From assembly GCA_030621945.1 (NCBI GenBank), contig JAUXGS010000055.1, forward strand, positions 1 to 6,416: a stretch of DNA of 6,416 nucleotides, written 5' to 3'. Source of the stretch: Methanosarcinales archaeon (GTDB lineage: Archaea > Halobacteriota > Syntropharchaeia > Alkanophagales > Methanospirareceae). Within the stretch, counting starts at the first letter, position 1; every line of letters starts with the position of its first letter. The position numbers and the translations under genes are program-made. Shown here in pieces: positions 1 to 5,209 of this stretch. The notes under the pieces were generated by a model, which did no database searches, was not told where the DNA came from, and worked only from the letters and a program-made list of their open reading frames with translations.

Positions 1-218
1 ACAAAGTTACTGGGATGAGAGATTGGAAGCGGGATTATGGCATGCAAATAGAGGTACGCTGCTGGGAGAGCAGCGATGCAAAAACAGGAGCACCAACAAG
101 ACTTCCTTACGAGACGTTAGAGAAATTAGCGGAAAGAATAACAACTGAAGTACCTGCAGTTGTTAGTGTTACGTATAACATAACCAAAAAGCCACCGTCA
201 ACGATAGAAGTGGTTTAA
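1..218 (+). CDS. guaA: GMP synthase (glutamine-hydrolysing), C-terminal end, partial at left edge
   Basis: This is the 3' end of a gene whose start lies before the window. The frame is open from base 3, so the ATG at 15 is probably an internal Met and not the true start. The peptide matches the dimerisation domain that closes the ATP-pyrophosphatase subunit of GMP synthase: a GMRDWKRDYG stretch (family form: G-x-R-x-x-R-x-Y-x), then RLPYETLEKLAERI, TEVPAVVSVTYNITKKPP and a terminal STIEVV, which parallels the usual DITSKPPATIEWE ending. The enzyme aminates XMP to GMP in purine synthesis. In most archaea the glutaminase and synthetase are separate proteins, and this would be the synthetase subunit (GuaAb), but the upstream part is not visible. 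The family match is strong by motif recall; no search was run. It converges on rps8. Confidence 0.85.
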   Translation, partial: KVTGMRDWKRDYGMQIEVRCWESSDAKTGAPTRLPYETLEKLAERITTEVPAVVSVTYNITKKPPSTIEVV

Positions 219-332
219 TCGTCCTCTTTTGGATAGAGGTGAGGCACGTACGCACCAGTGCGGGGTAATGTTGCCTGAGTGGGTATTCGAACGGCCACTA
301 AACGGTTTAATCCAGCATTTTTTAAAAAACGT
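219..332. other. Convergent intergenic gap with several potential hairpins
   Basis: The gap lies between the guaA stop and the rps8 stop. It has no coding signal but several inverted repeats in a row: CCTCT 223-227 with AGAGG 235-239; AGGCA 242-246 with TGCCT 272-276, enclosing CGCA 251-254 with TGCG 259-262; and AGTGG 278-282 with CCACT 295-299. A TTCGAA at 286-291 recalls a tRNA T-loop, but no 5-bp T-stem or acceptor stem could be built on either strand. It may be a structured 3' UTR or a small RNA. No known RNA family was recognised. Confidence 0.3.
318..329. terminator. Bidirectional oligo-T terminator between guaA and rps8
   Basis: TTTTTT (318-323) is followed directly by AAAAAA (324-329), which gives a T6 run on both strands. 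Archaeal transcription commonly ends at oligo-T tracts. The run lies 3 bases past the rps8 stop on the minus strand and 100 bases past the guaA stop on the plus strand, so it could serve both convergent transcripts. Confidence 0.55.
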
Positions 333-725
333 CTAATATACAAAAGCCAGCAATTGACCCCCGACACCATTCTCAATCGCTTTTTCATGCGACATCACGC
401 CTTTTGAAGTTGTAAGTATAAGCAGCCCAAAATCTCGTGCCGGGAGCAGCCTCTTCTCCCAATCCTCATATTCTTTCATACGGACGTAAAACCGCGGCTT
501 TATCGCATTGCAATCGTTTATTTTACCGCGGAGCTGCACCTTAAAAAGACCTGCTTTTCCGTCTTCAACAAATTCAAATTCGTCTATATAACCTCCTTCC
601 TTCATTACACTCAGCACGTTCCCAATCAGCGTCGAGGCGGGTTTTATCATACATTCCATCTTCCCGACTCGCTCAGTATTCTTAATATGCGAAAGAGCAT
701 CTGCAAGCGGATCATTTAGCGACAT
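333..725 (-). CDS. rps8: 30S ribosomal protein S8 (uS8), archaeal type
   Basis: The product has 130 residues, the usual archaeal length, and is a primary binder of 16S rRNA helix 21 in the small subunit. The N-terminus [20 protein letters not shown] and the middle [21 protein letters not shown] follow the archaeal family. The C-terminal signature region at about 105-130 ([12 protein letters not shown], then [10 protein letters not shown]) holds the conserved rRNA-contacting loop. The gene begins with ATG at 725 and stops with TAG. There is no clear Shine-Dalgarno: only a weak GATGAG precedes the start by a few bases. It follows rps14 after 104 bp, a wider gap than usual for these neighbours. 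The next gene in archaeal spc-type operons, rpl6, is absent; guaA converges instead. Confidence 0.96.
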   Translation of the reverse strand: MSLNDPLADALSHIKNTERVGKMECMIKPASTLIGNVLSVMKEGGYIDEFEFVEDGKAGLFKVQLRGKINDCNAIKPRFYVRMKEYEDWEKRLLPARDFGLLILTTSKGVMSHEKAIENGVGGQLLAFVY

Positions 726-755
726 TTTTTCTTCTCATCTTTTATTCCATCTCGG

Positions 756-771
756 CATATAAAAATATATG
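756..771 (-). promoter_or_regulatory. TATA-like inverted repeat upstream of rps8
   Basis: CATATA-AAAA-TATATG is a perfect inverted repeat lying 31 to 46 bases before the rps8 start, in the wide rps14-rps8 gap. Read on the minus strand it makes a plausible TATA box. Transcription would start near 735-740 and leave a short leader. It could give rps8 its own promoter in addition to read-through from rps14. This is inferred from sequence and spacing only. Confidence 0.35.
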
Positions 772-829
772 AACTTTCCACAATTTCTCTGCTTTTGGAT
801 AACTTCTTCTTTCCACGAAACAGCTTTAG

Positions 830-985
830 TTAGTTGTACTTCCTAAATCCTATTTCCCTCGCTATCTCTCTGAAGCACTGTCTGCACAGATAAATCTCAT
901 ATCTACGAATCAGACCTCTCCTTCTGCCGCATCGTCTGCATGTGTTTGCACCTCTCCCAAATCTCTTCGTCCTCTCTTTTACCAT
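830..985 (-). CDS. rps14: 30S ribosomal protein S14 (uS14), zinc-ribbon type
   Basis: This 51-codon gene reads [16 protein letters not shown], then [35 protein letters not shown] and TAA. The four zinc-ligand cysteines form two CxxC knuckles, Cys16/Cys19 and Cys34/Cys37. FGRGANxCxRCGRxRGLIRxY and [18 protein letters not shown] are hallmark archaeal S14 sequences. The protein binds 16S rRNA in the small-subunit head. The start is set by GTGAGGT at 989-995, three bases upstream of ATG. It is the first gene of a two-gene unit with rps8. The usual upstream neighbour rpl5 is missing; the next gene is divergent. The gene is complete, with no missing ligands. Confidence 0.97.
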   Translation of the reverse strand: MVKERTKRFGRGANTCRRCGRRRGLIRRYEIYLCRQCFREIAREIGFRKYN

Positions 986-988
986 CTT

Positions 989-1039
989 ACCTCACTTTAT
1001 TCTTCATTCACTATACCTCTCTCGCCATAAAATATTTAT
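989..1039 (-). promoter_or_regulatory. Promoter and ribosome-binding site of rps14
   Basis: On the minus strand, ATAAATATTTTAT (1027-1039) is a good archaeal TATA box. A start about 26 bases downstream would fall near 1007. The leader would be about 20 nt and would contain the Shine-Dalgarno GTGAGGT (989-995), three bases before ATG at 985. A purine-rich AAGGAGA just upstream of the TATA element could act as BRE. Confidence 0.5.
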
Positions 1040-1190
1040 CTCCTTCTTCTATATCATGTTTAAGTAGCAGGATGCTATAAATATTTATAAGGGGCCTTCA
1101 AAATCATCCCTGATTTATCTATACCATAATATAAATAGGAGTTAATAACGAATCCTTGGAGGTATCTTTGATTGCAGGGGTATCACGCTA

Positions 1191-1213
1191 AATTTAAATA
1201 AATATAAATATAA
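1191..1213 (+). promoter_or_regulatory. Putative promoter of the two-component operon
   Basis: A run of overlapping TATA-like sequence (TTTAAATAAATATAAATATA) lies 45-67 bases before the response regulator ATG. With the box centred near 1205, transcription would start near 1231 and leave a leader of about 27 nt that includes the GGGAG at 1247-1251. The repetitive AT tract makes the exact box uncertain. Confidence 0.45.
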
Positions 1214-1246
1214 ACCAGATAACAGAAAGAAGGCGTAAGCAATGGC

Positions 1247-1251
1247 GGGAG
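1247..1251 (+). promoter_or_regulatory. Ribosome-binding site deciding the response regulator start
   Basis: GGGAG lies six bases before the ATG at 1258. This supports 1258 as the start rather than the ATG at 1242, which opens a different frame and stops after 11 codons. The choice matters because it keeps the N-terminal helix-turn-helix in the protein. Confidence 0.55.
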
Positions 1252-1257
1252 AAGAAG

Positions 1258-1770
1258 ATGAAATTAGACACCAATGACCGGAAAATTGTTGAAATGCTAC
1301 AAAAAGACGCTACACTCTCGTACGGAGTGATAGCAGAGAGATTGGGTCTAACTGAGGGCGAAGTGGAGGGAAGAATTAGTAGACTTTCTGACACCAGAAC
1401 CAAGATTCTAATAGTTGATGACGAACTGGATACTTTGTTACCGCTGAAAAGGGCGTTGGAAATAGAGGACTTCAATGTCATCGAAGCTCAAGACGGTATC
1501 GAGGCACTGGAAAGGGTGGGGTCGGACATTCCTGATTTGATTCTTCTCGATTTGATGCTGCCCAAGCTAAATGGATTTGAGGTCTGTCAGCGGCTGAAAC
1601 AGGATGAAGCAACGAGTTCCATTCCGATAATTATGCCCACCGCAAAGGGCGAGACTTCAGACAAGGTCGAAGGCATTGAAATAGGTGCCGATGACTACGT
1701 TACAAAACCGTTTGACTTGGATGAATTGAAGGCGAGGATAAAGGCTGTTCTGCGCAGAACGACTCCTTAA
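1258..1770 (+). CDS. Response regulator with N-terminal Lrp/AsnC-type HTH fused to a receiver domain
   Basis: This 170-residue protein has two parts. Residues 1-45 (MKLDTNDRKIVEMLQKDATL, then SYGVIAERLGLTEGEVEGRI and SRLSD) match the Lrp/AsnC helix-turn-helix: LDxxDRKI at the start, a helix-turn-helix around 20-40, and a closing RxSRL helix. Residues 48-167 form a complete REC domain: acidic pair Asp54/Asp55 in ILIVDDE, phospho-acceptor Asp98 in LILLDLMLP, Thr128 in IIMPTAKG, and Lys150 in GADDYVTKPF. Position 127 is Pro, where Leu or Val is more common. Most DNA-binding regulators have REC first and the HTH at the C-terminus. Here the order is reversed, and REC takes the place of the usual Lrp ligand-binding RAM domain. 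It probably binds DNA in response to phosphorylation by the kinase encoded 54 bp downstream. The targets are unknown. Confidence 0.9.
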   Translation: MKLDTNDRKIVEMLQKDATLSYGVIAERLGLTEGEVEGRISRLSDTRTKILIVDDELDTLLPLKRALEIEDFNVIEAQDGIEALERVGSDIPDLILLDLMLPKLNGFEVCQRLKQDEATSSIPIIMPTAKGETSDKVEGIEIGADDYVTKPFDLDELKARIKAVLRRTTP

Positions 1771-1817
1771 AAGCGGTATTCAGTCCAGCAAGTAGCATGC
1801 ATACTGGTAAGGAAATC

Positions 1818-1822
1818 GAGGT
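1818..1822 (+). promoter_or_regulatory. Ribosome-binding site of the histidine kinase gene
   Basis: GAGGT lies two bases before the ATG at 1825. It is a close but good match to the anti-Shine-Dalgarno and supports this start, which places the first membrane helix right after a short basic N-terminus. Confidence 0.5.
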
Positions 1823-1824
1823 AA

Positions 1825-3570
1825 ATGAAGGTAAAGATAGAGAGGGATACCATAGCGATTATTCTTCTAATCTGCATCGTCCTTATCTGCGTTGTAACTT
1901 TGCTGGGTTTCAAGTCCCACGGAGAAGTGGAAGATCTCGTGCGGCAGCAGTTCAATGAGCAGCAGTTGATGCTGGCAAGACAGGCGGCTTTAGGCATCGA
2001 GGGATTCGCAGATGAGCGTGTAACCATTATAGAAATACTTGCCCGGGATAGGTCTGGTGACTCAATTAGCGACATAACGGGGTGCTTTAAGACGATCTAC
2101 GAGGAAACCAGCGGTTTTTACAGTATCGAGTTTATTGATGCGAATGGTGTGGTGGTGTACGGCTACCCGGAACATAGTGCACCGGTTGGATATGACCTGT
2201 ATGCGGAGAACATGAGCGGCACATTCGATTCGGCACGGGACAAAAAAGAAACGAATATTTCCAGTCCAACACCACTATTCGAGGGGGGATTGGGCTCATT
2301 CATCTGGGTTCCCGTATATGAGGAAGAAGAATTCAGGGGTGTCATCCTCGCTATTATACGAACGACCACCATCACAGACCGATTTCTCGAACCAATCATG
2401 CAGGACAGAACGGGGTATGTGTACATGATAGACAATAAGGGAAAATCGCTCTACGATGGTACGAGAAGAGAAGCAATCGGTAAGAACTACATCAAGATGC
2501 TGAGCGAGGATAACGATGCATGGCTGAAAATTCTCAACGAGCAGATGAACGGCTCTGAAGGGACTGCTGTTTACTTCGATGAAGGATCGAGGTCAGAACA
2601 GATCGTGGCGTATGCGCCAGTACGATGGCGTGACCAATTATGGTCAGTTGCTATCTCTGTACCGGCAAGCGAGGTAGACGATTTGATACGCTCGGTTTAT
2701 GTCAAGCAAATGACATTTTTAGGCATTGTCATCGCAATCATCCTGGGCGGAAGCCTTGGATTAATCGTGATGTACTCAAGGTGGAACAAAACGCTGGAAG
2801 CAGAGGTAAAATTGAAGACCGGCGACCTGATTCAATCGAATAAAGAACTCGCACTGGCAAACGAACGGCTCAAAGAACTGGACAAATTAAAATCCGACTT
2901 TGTTTCTATGGTATCGCATGAACTCAAGACACCGCTTGCCGCCATGAGAACATCAGCGCAAGTACTTGAAGTAACAGACATCAATACAGAGACGAAGGGA
3001 GAAATGCTGGACATTATTCTCAGGAACATAGACCGTCAGACGAACCTTGTTAATGACCTGCTGGACCTGTCCCGAATAGAATCAGGCAGAATGGAATTGA
3101 AGTTCGAGAAACTATCGCTGGATTCGATAATTGCGGATTCTGTAGAAAGTGTGAGGCCGGCAGCTATGGACAAGGGCTTAACATTGGATGTCGAATTACC
3201 GGACGGTCTTGCATCGGTTAAGGCGGATCGAGAAAAGCTCACTCCGGTAATCATAAACCTCCTTAATAACGCTATTAAATTCACGCCGAGCGGTGGAGGG
3301 GAAATTATTATTAAGGTCAGAGAGTTGAACGGGCAGGTAGAAGTCAGGGTCAGCGACACAGGGATAGGTATCCCACCAGAAGACCTGGATAGGGTGTTCG
3401 ACAAGTTTTACCAGGTTGACAGCACGCTGACCAGAGAAGCGGGTGGAACCGGTCTCGGACTTGCGATATGCAAGGGTATAATTGACGCCCACAATGGAAA
3501 AATATGGGCGGAGAGCGAACTCGGTAAGGGAAGTACTTTTAGCCTCACGCTGGAGAAATGGAGTGGGTGA
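1825..3570 (+). CDS. Membrane sensor histidine kinase with extracytoplasmic Cache-like domain
   Basis: This 581-residue protein begins with a short charged N-terminus and a membrane helix (about 10-28). A large extracytoplasmic region (29-297) follows, with two PAS-fold-like strand patterns, FYSIEFIDANGVVVYG near 98-113 and GYVYMIDNKGKSLYDG near 197-212. It ends in YAPVRWRDQLWSVAISVP, typical of double-Cache sensors. A second membrane helix (about 297-317) leads to a coiled-coil-like stretch (about 320-357). HisKA carries the phospho-acceptor His365 in SMVSHELKTPL. The ATPase has the N-box NLLNNAIKF (Asn482), G1 DTGIGIPPED (511-520), the F-box FDKFYQVD and G2 GGTGLGLAI (540-548). All catalytic motifs are intact. 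It has no HAMP, cytoplasmic PAS or receiver domain. It probably autophosphorylates on an extracellular cue and passes phosphate to Asp98 of the upstream regulator. The ligand cannot be read from sequence; small organic acids or amino acids are common for Cache domains. Confidence 0.93.
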   Translation: MKVKIERDTIAIILLICIVLICVVTLLGFKSHGEVEDLVRQQFNEQQLMLARQAALGIEGFADERVTIIEILARDRSGDSISDITGCFKTIYEETSGFYSIEFIDANGVVVYGYPEHSAPVGYDLYAENMSGTFDSARDKKETNISSPTPLFEGGLGSFIWVPVYEEEEFRGVILAIIRTTTITDRFLEPIMQDRTGYVYMIDNKGKSLYDGTRREAIGKNYIKMLSEDNDAWLKILNEQMNGSEGTAVYFDEGSRSEQIVAYAPVRWRDQLWSVAISVPASEVDDLIRSVYVKQMTFLGIVIAIILGGSLGLIVMYSRWNKTLEAEVKLKTGDLIQSNKELALANERLKELDKLKSDFVSMVSHELKTPLAAMRTSAQVLEVTDINTETKGEMLDIILRNIDRQTNLVNDLLDLSRIESGRMELKFEKLSLDSIIADSVESVRPAAMDKGLTLDVELPDGLASVKADREKLTPVIINLLNNAIKFTPSGGGEIIIKVRELNGQVEVRVSDTGIGIPPEDLDRVFDKFYQVDSTLTREAGGTGLGLAICKGIIDAHNGKIWAESELGKGSTFSLTLEKWSG

Positions 3571-3600
3571 TAAGGCCGATTGAATGCTCATTCACTAAAC

Positions 3601-3645
3601 CCTTTTCTTTTAGAAAAAGAAAAAAGCGTTTTCGGAAAAGAAAAC
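3601..3645. terminator. Two-way A/T-rich terminator between the kinase and the winged-helix gene
   Basis: TTTTCTTTT (3603-3611) pairs perfectly with AAAAGAAAA (3615-3623) around a 3-nt loop. GTTTTC (3628-3633) pairs with GAAAAC (3640-3645). T-rich tracts appear on the plus strand (3603-3611) and on the minus strand (complement of the A runs at 3614-3625). The element sits between convergent genes and suits oligo-T termination from both sides. Confidence 0.5.
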
Positions 3646-3646
3646 A

Positions 3647-3937
3647 TCAACCCCTCTTCTCAAGTATTTTGTTCAAATCTCCATAAAATCGTATCAATAA
3701 CCGGATTGTCTCGCTATCCTCGTTTAGCGTAAAAGTTCTAATCTGCTTGCCTACTCTACTTTCCTTTACCATATCCTGTTTTAGAAGCGGCTCGATTACG
3801 CGTGCAACACTGGAGTGAGAAAGCCCCGTCTCCTCTGCAATGCCGGACAGATACGTTGTCGTGCCACGAGTTCTTATTAAATACTCCAAGACAACGAGCT
3901 GCGCGTTCCTTCCAAACACCTTCTCAAATTCGTTCAT
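3647..3937 (-). CDS. Small winged-helix transcriptional regulator
   Basis: This 96-residue protein is a single winged helix: helix 1 around GRNAQLVVLEYLIRT (9-23), HTH YLSGIAEETGLSHSSVARVIEPLL (about 29-52), then the wing KESRVGKQIRTFTLN (58-72) and a C-terminal helix (about 74-94) suited to dimerisation. It resembles archaeal MarR/ArsR-like single-domain repressors, but no exact family is claimed. No metal-binding cysteines are present. The ATG at 3937 has no Shine-Dalgarno. A TATA-like TAAATTT lies about 27 bases upstream, so the mRNA may be leaderless. The gene is divergent from the ribbon-helix-helix/S-layer/ABC operon, which makes itself and that operon candidate targets (inference). Confidence 0.82.
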   Translation of the reverse strand: MNEFEKVFGRNAQLVVLEYLIRTRGTTTYLSGIAEETGLSHSSVARVIEPLLKQDMVKESRVGKQIRTFTLNEDSETIRLLIRFYGDLNKILEKRG

Positions 3938-3953
3938 CGGTACTGATTTGTTT

Positions 3954-3971
3954 TTTAGCGAAATTTAGCGA
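3954..3971. promoter_or_regulatory. Direct repeat, possible operator over the winged-helix promoter
   Basis: TTTAGCGA occurs at 3954-3961 and again at 3964-3971, a 10-bp period that places both copies on the same face of the helix. The second copy overlaps the TATA-like element inferred for the minus-strand gene starting at 3937. This fits an operator for autoregulation or for another regulator. Binding is inferred. Confidence 0.4.
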
Positions 3972-4043
3972 TGGATAGTTAGCCATACCAATATTTCGAA
4001 CTACCTCTTTTTATTCTTTTCGGTTTTGCTAAAAACAGATAAC

Positions 4044-4052
4044 TTTAAATAA
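4044..4052 (+). promoter_or_regulatory. TATA-like promoter element of the RHH/S-layer/ABC operon
   Basis: TTTAAATAA is preceded by a mixed BRE-like stretch. Initiation would fall around 4070-4078, leaving a leader of at least 55 nt that includes the hairpin at 4077-4098. A second candidate box, TATAAAAA at 4106-4113, would start transcription near 4135. If that box is used, translation would have to begin at the ATG at 4149 or 4158. Confidence 0.4.
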
Positions 4053-4062
4053 GGCTACTTGA

Positions 4063-4072
4063 TTATTAATAA
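4063..4072. promoter_or_regulatory. Small palindrome downstream of the operon TATA box
   Basis: TTATTAATAA is a perfect 10-bp palindrome close to the predicted transcription start. Ribbon-helix-helix dimers often bind short palindromes at their own promoters, so this is a candidate site for the regulator encoded just downstream. An AT-rich palindrome of this length can also occur by chance. Confidence 0.2.
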
Positions 4073-4076
4073 ACAG

Positions 4077-4098
4077 GCTTGCCGGAAAAAGGCAAAGC
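4077..4098 (+). promoter_or_regulatory. Leader hairpin upstream of the ribbon-helix-helix gene
   Basis: GCTTGCC (4077-4083) pairs with GGCAAAGC (4091-4098), giving seven base pairs with one bulged A around a 7-nt loop. It would lie at the start of the leader if the 4044-4052 promoter is used. No T tract follows, so it is not an evident terminator. It may shape mRNA stability or translation. Confidence 0.3.
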
Positions 4099-4130
4099 AT
4101 TGAGATATAAAAAGGAGACGATGAAAAAAG

Positions 4131-4343
4131 ATGAGAAAAGAAGAAGGGATGAAACGAATGAATGGAAAAAATTTGGTAGAAATGAAAATACCGACAGAAG
4201 AGGTCAGAAATATAGATGCCCTCGTTAGCGAGGGATATTATGGGAGCAGAAGTGATGCAATCAGCGATATAATCAGACGCGGTGCGGCGCAGCTTAGATC
4301 GAGATATTGGGGTGTAACCACAAGAGGCGGTGAAGGGGCATGA
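4131..4343 (+). CDS. Ribbon-helix-helix (CopG/NikR-like N-domain) DNA-binding protein
   Basis: This protein of up to 70 residues carries the ribbon-helix-helix core at about 14-56: beta strand NLVEMKIPTEEV, helix A VRNIDALVSEGYY, the turn motif GSRSDAI, and helix B SDIIRRGAAQLRSRYW. GSRSDAI(S/R)xxIR is typical of archaeal ribbon-helix-helix regulators that dimerise and bind DNA through the strand. The start is uncertain. ATGs at 4131, 4149 and 4158 are all in frame, and the best Shine-Dalgarno (GGAG, 4114-4117) favours an out-of-frame ATG at 4121. The core is kept with any of the three starts. Its stop overlaps the start of the S-layer gene in ATGA, so the two are probably translated together. 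It is likely a regulator of its own operon. Confidence 0.82.
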   Translation: MRKEEGMKRMNGKNLVEMKIPTEEVRNIDALVSEGYYGSRSDAISDIIRRGAAQLRSRYWGVTTRGGEGA

Positions 4344-5209
4344 GAATTGCGAAGAGAACAATTGTAACGAGTTTTGCAGTGGTGGCTTTGGTGCTCCTTG
4401 CAACTGCCATGGCATCTGCCGCAGATGGTCCAGCCGTTATGATTACGGACTACACCGTGGAGCCCGAAGTTCTGATGCCCGGCGATACTGGCACGATTAC
4501 GCTAACCATAAAAAATATGGATACTCAATCTTCAGAGTCAGAGACGATTGTTGAGAATCCATCGTTAGGCTCACAGAAGACAGCCACGTCAACAAGAGGT
4601 ATAAGTGCAGAGATAGATACCATACGGCTGAGCAGCCGAAACAGTGCGATAGAATGGCTGAGCGAAGGAACTCAACGCGCCGAATACTTCAACGTAGGTG
4701 CTTTGGGACCTGGAGAGAGTATAACAATCTCGTTACCGATAAAAGCTGCAGCCTACGCCCGTGACGGCACGTACTTCCCTGAAGTGTACATAGAAGTGGA
4801 TAATGGTGAAAATGTGAGATTTCCAATCCCCGTGAAAGTGGAGAGCAGTAGCGTAGAACTACTCGAGAAAGACGTTCCTTCGGAGATTTCGCTCAGCGAG
4901 TCAAAGGGGATAGCGATTGTAGTGGCGAATAACAGACCTAATTCAGTAAGCGGTGTAAATGTGCTCGTAAAAACAGAAAGCGGGGAGTTAGAATTCATGC
5001 CAGAGCGAATCTTCATAGGTAATTTAGCGGCGTATGAAAAGAGAGAAGTGAATTTCACTCTTACTCCTCTTTCTGCAGGAGATAAGGATATCACTTTTGA
5101 GGTCGAGTATAAGAACGGCAAAAATACACAGCACAGCGAGCTTGCATCGTCTGTAAGGGTAAAAAGCGGTTCCGACGTGAAGCTTATCCTGGTGAATGTA
5201 CCCGATTGA
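4340..5209 (+). CDS. S-layer-like (COG1361-type) secreted surface protein, N-terminal part; frame broken at the 3' end
   Basis: The 289-residue product starts with a Sec-type signal peptide: basic MRIAKR, a hydrophobic core (about 8-22), and a likely cut after ASA near 27. Two or more immunoglobulin-like beta-sandwich domains follow. VEPEVLMPGDTGTITLTIKN (about 40-59), then LGPGESITISLPI and GTYFPEVYIEVDNG, and a repeat-like unit from SSVELLEKDVP (about 170) to 273 match archaeal S-layer/CARDB-type folds. A further unit begins at SDVKLILVNVPD and stops at TGA in mid-domain. Its continuation is in the -1 frame (5206-5640). The start overlaps the preceding gene in ATGA with a purine-rich GAAGGGG before it. 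The protein is probably anchored outside the membrane and partnered with the ABC transporter encoded next. Confidence 0.85.
   Translation: MRIAKRTIVTSFAVVALVLLATAMASAADGPAVMITDYTVEPEVLMPGDTGTITLTIKNMDTQSSESETIVENPSLGSQKTATSTRGISAEIDTIRLSSRNSAIEWLSEGTQRAEYFNVGALGPGESITISLPIKAAAYARDGTYFPEVYIEVDNGENVRFPIPVKVESSSVELLEKDVPSEISLSESKGIAIVVANNRPNSVSGVNVLVKTESGELEFMPERIFIGNLAAYEKREVNFTLTPLSAGDKDITFEVEYKNGKNTQHSELASSVRVKSGSDVKLILVNVPD

Larger units (their letters stand above)
986..1257. other. AT-rich divergent intergenic region with multiple TATA-like elements
   Basis: This 272-bp region lies between rps14 (-) and the response regulator (+). No gene of normal length is visible on either strand. It holds several TATA-like elements: 1027-1039 (minus), the perfect 14-bp palindrome TATAAATATTTATA at 1076-1089 (usable either way), 1126-1137 and 1191-1213 (plus). 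There is also a strong Shine-Dalgarno GGAGGT at 1158-1163 with a TTG four bases later, which opens only a seven-codon frame (1168-1191). GGTATC is repeated at 1161-1166 and 1179-1184. Confidence 0.5.

Noticed and set aside
278..299. Possible tRNA suggested by TTCGAA within a short stem
   Set aside because: No 5-bp T-stem flanks the TTCGAA on either strand, and no acceptor, D-arm or anticodon arm can be assembled around it.
986..1257. CRISPR array or insertion-sequence end in the repetitive AT-rich region
   Set aside because: Repeats are short AT-rich promoter-like motifs without regular spacers, terminal inverted repeats or a transposase.
1194..1481. Minus-strand open frame of 95 codons opposite the response regulator
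   Set aside because: Its Ser/Ile/Phe-rich product is the antisense shadow of the well-supported regulator and it has no ribosome-binding site.
3196..3591. Minus-strand open frame of 131 codons opposite the kinase ATPase domain
   Set aside because: It lies opposite conserved N, G1 and G2 boxes and shows no domain pattern of its own.
4330..4554. Plus-strand 74-codon frame rich in Cys overlapping the S-layer gene start
   Set aside because: The cysteine-rich look comes from reading the signal-peptide region out of frame. The overlapping frame has a signal peptide, ATGA coupling and a beta-domain pattern.
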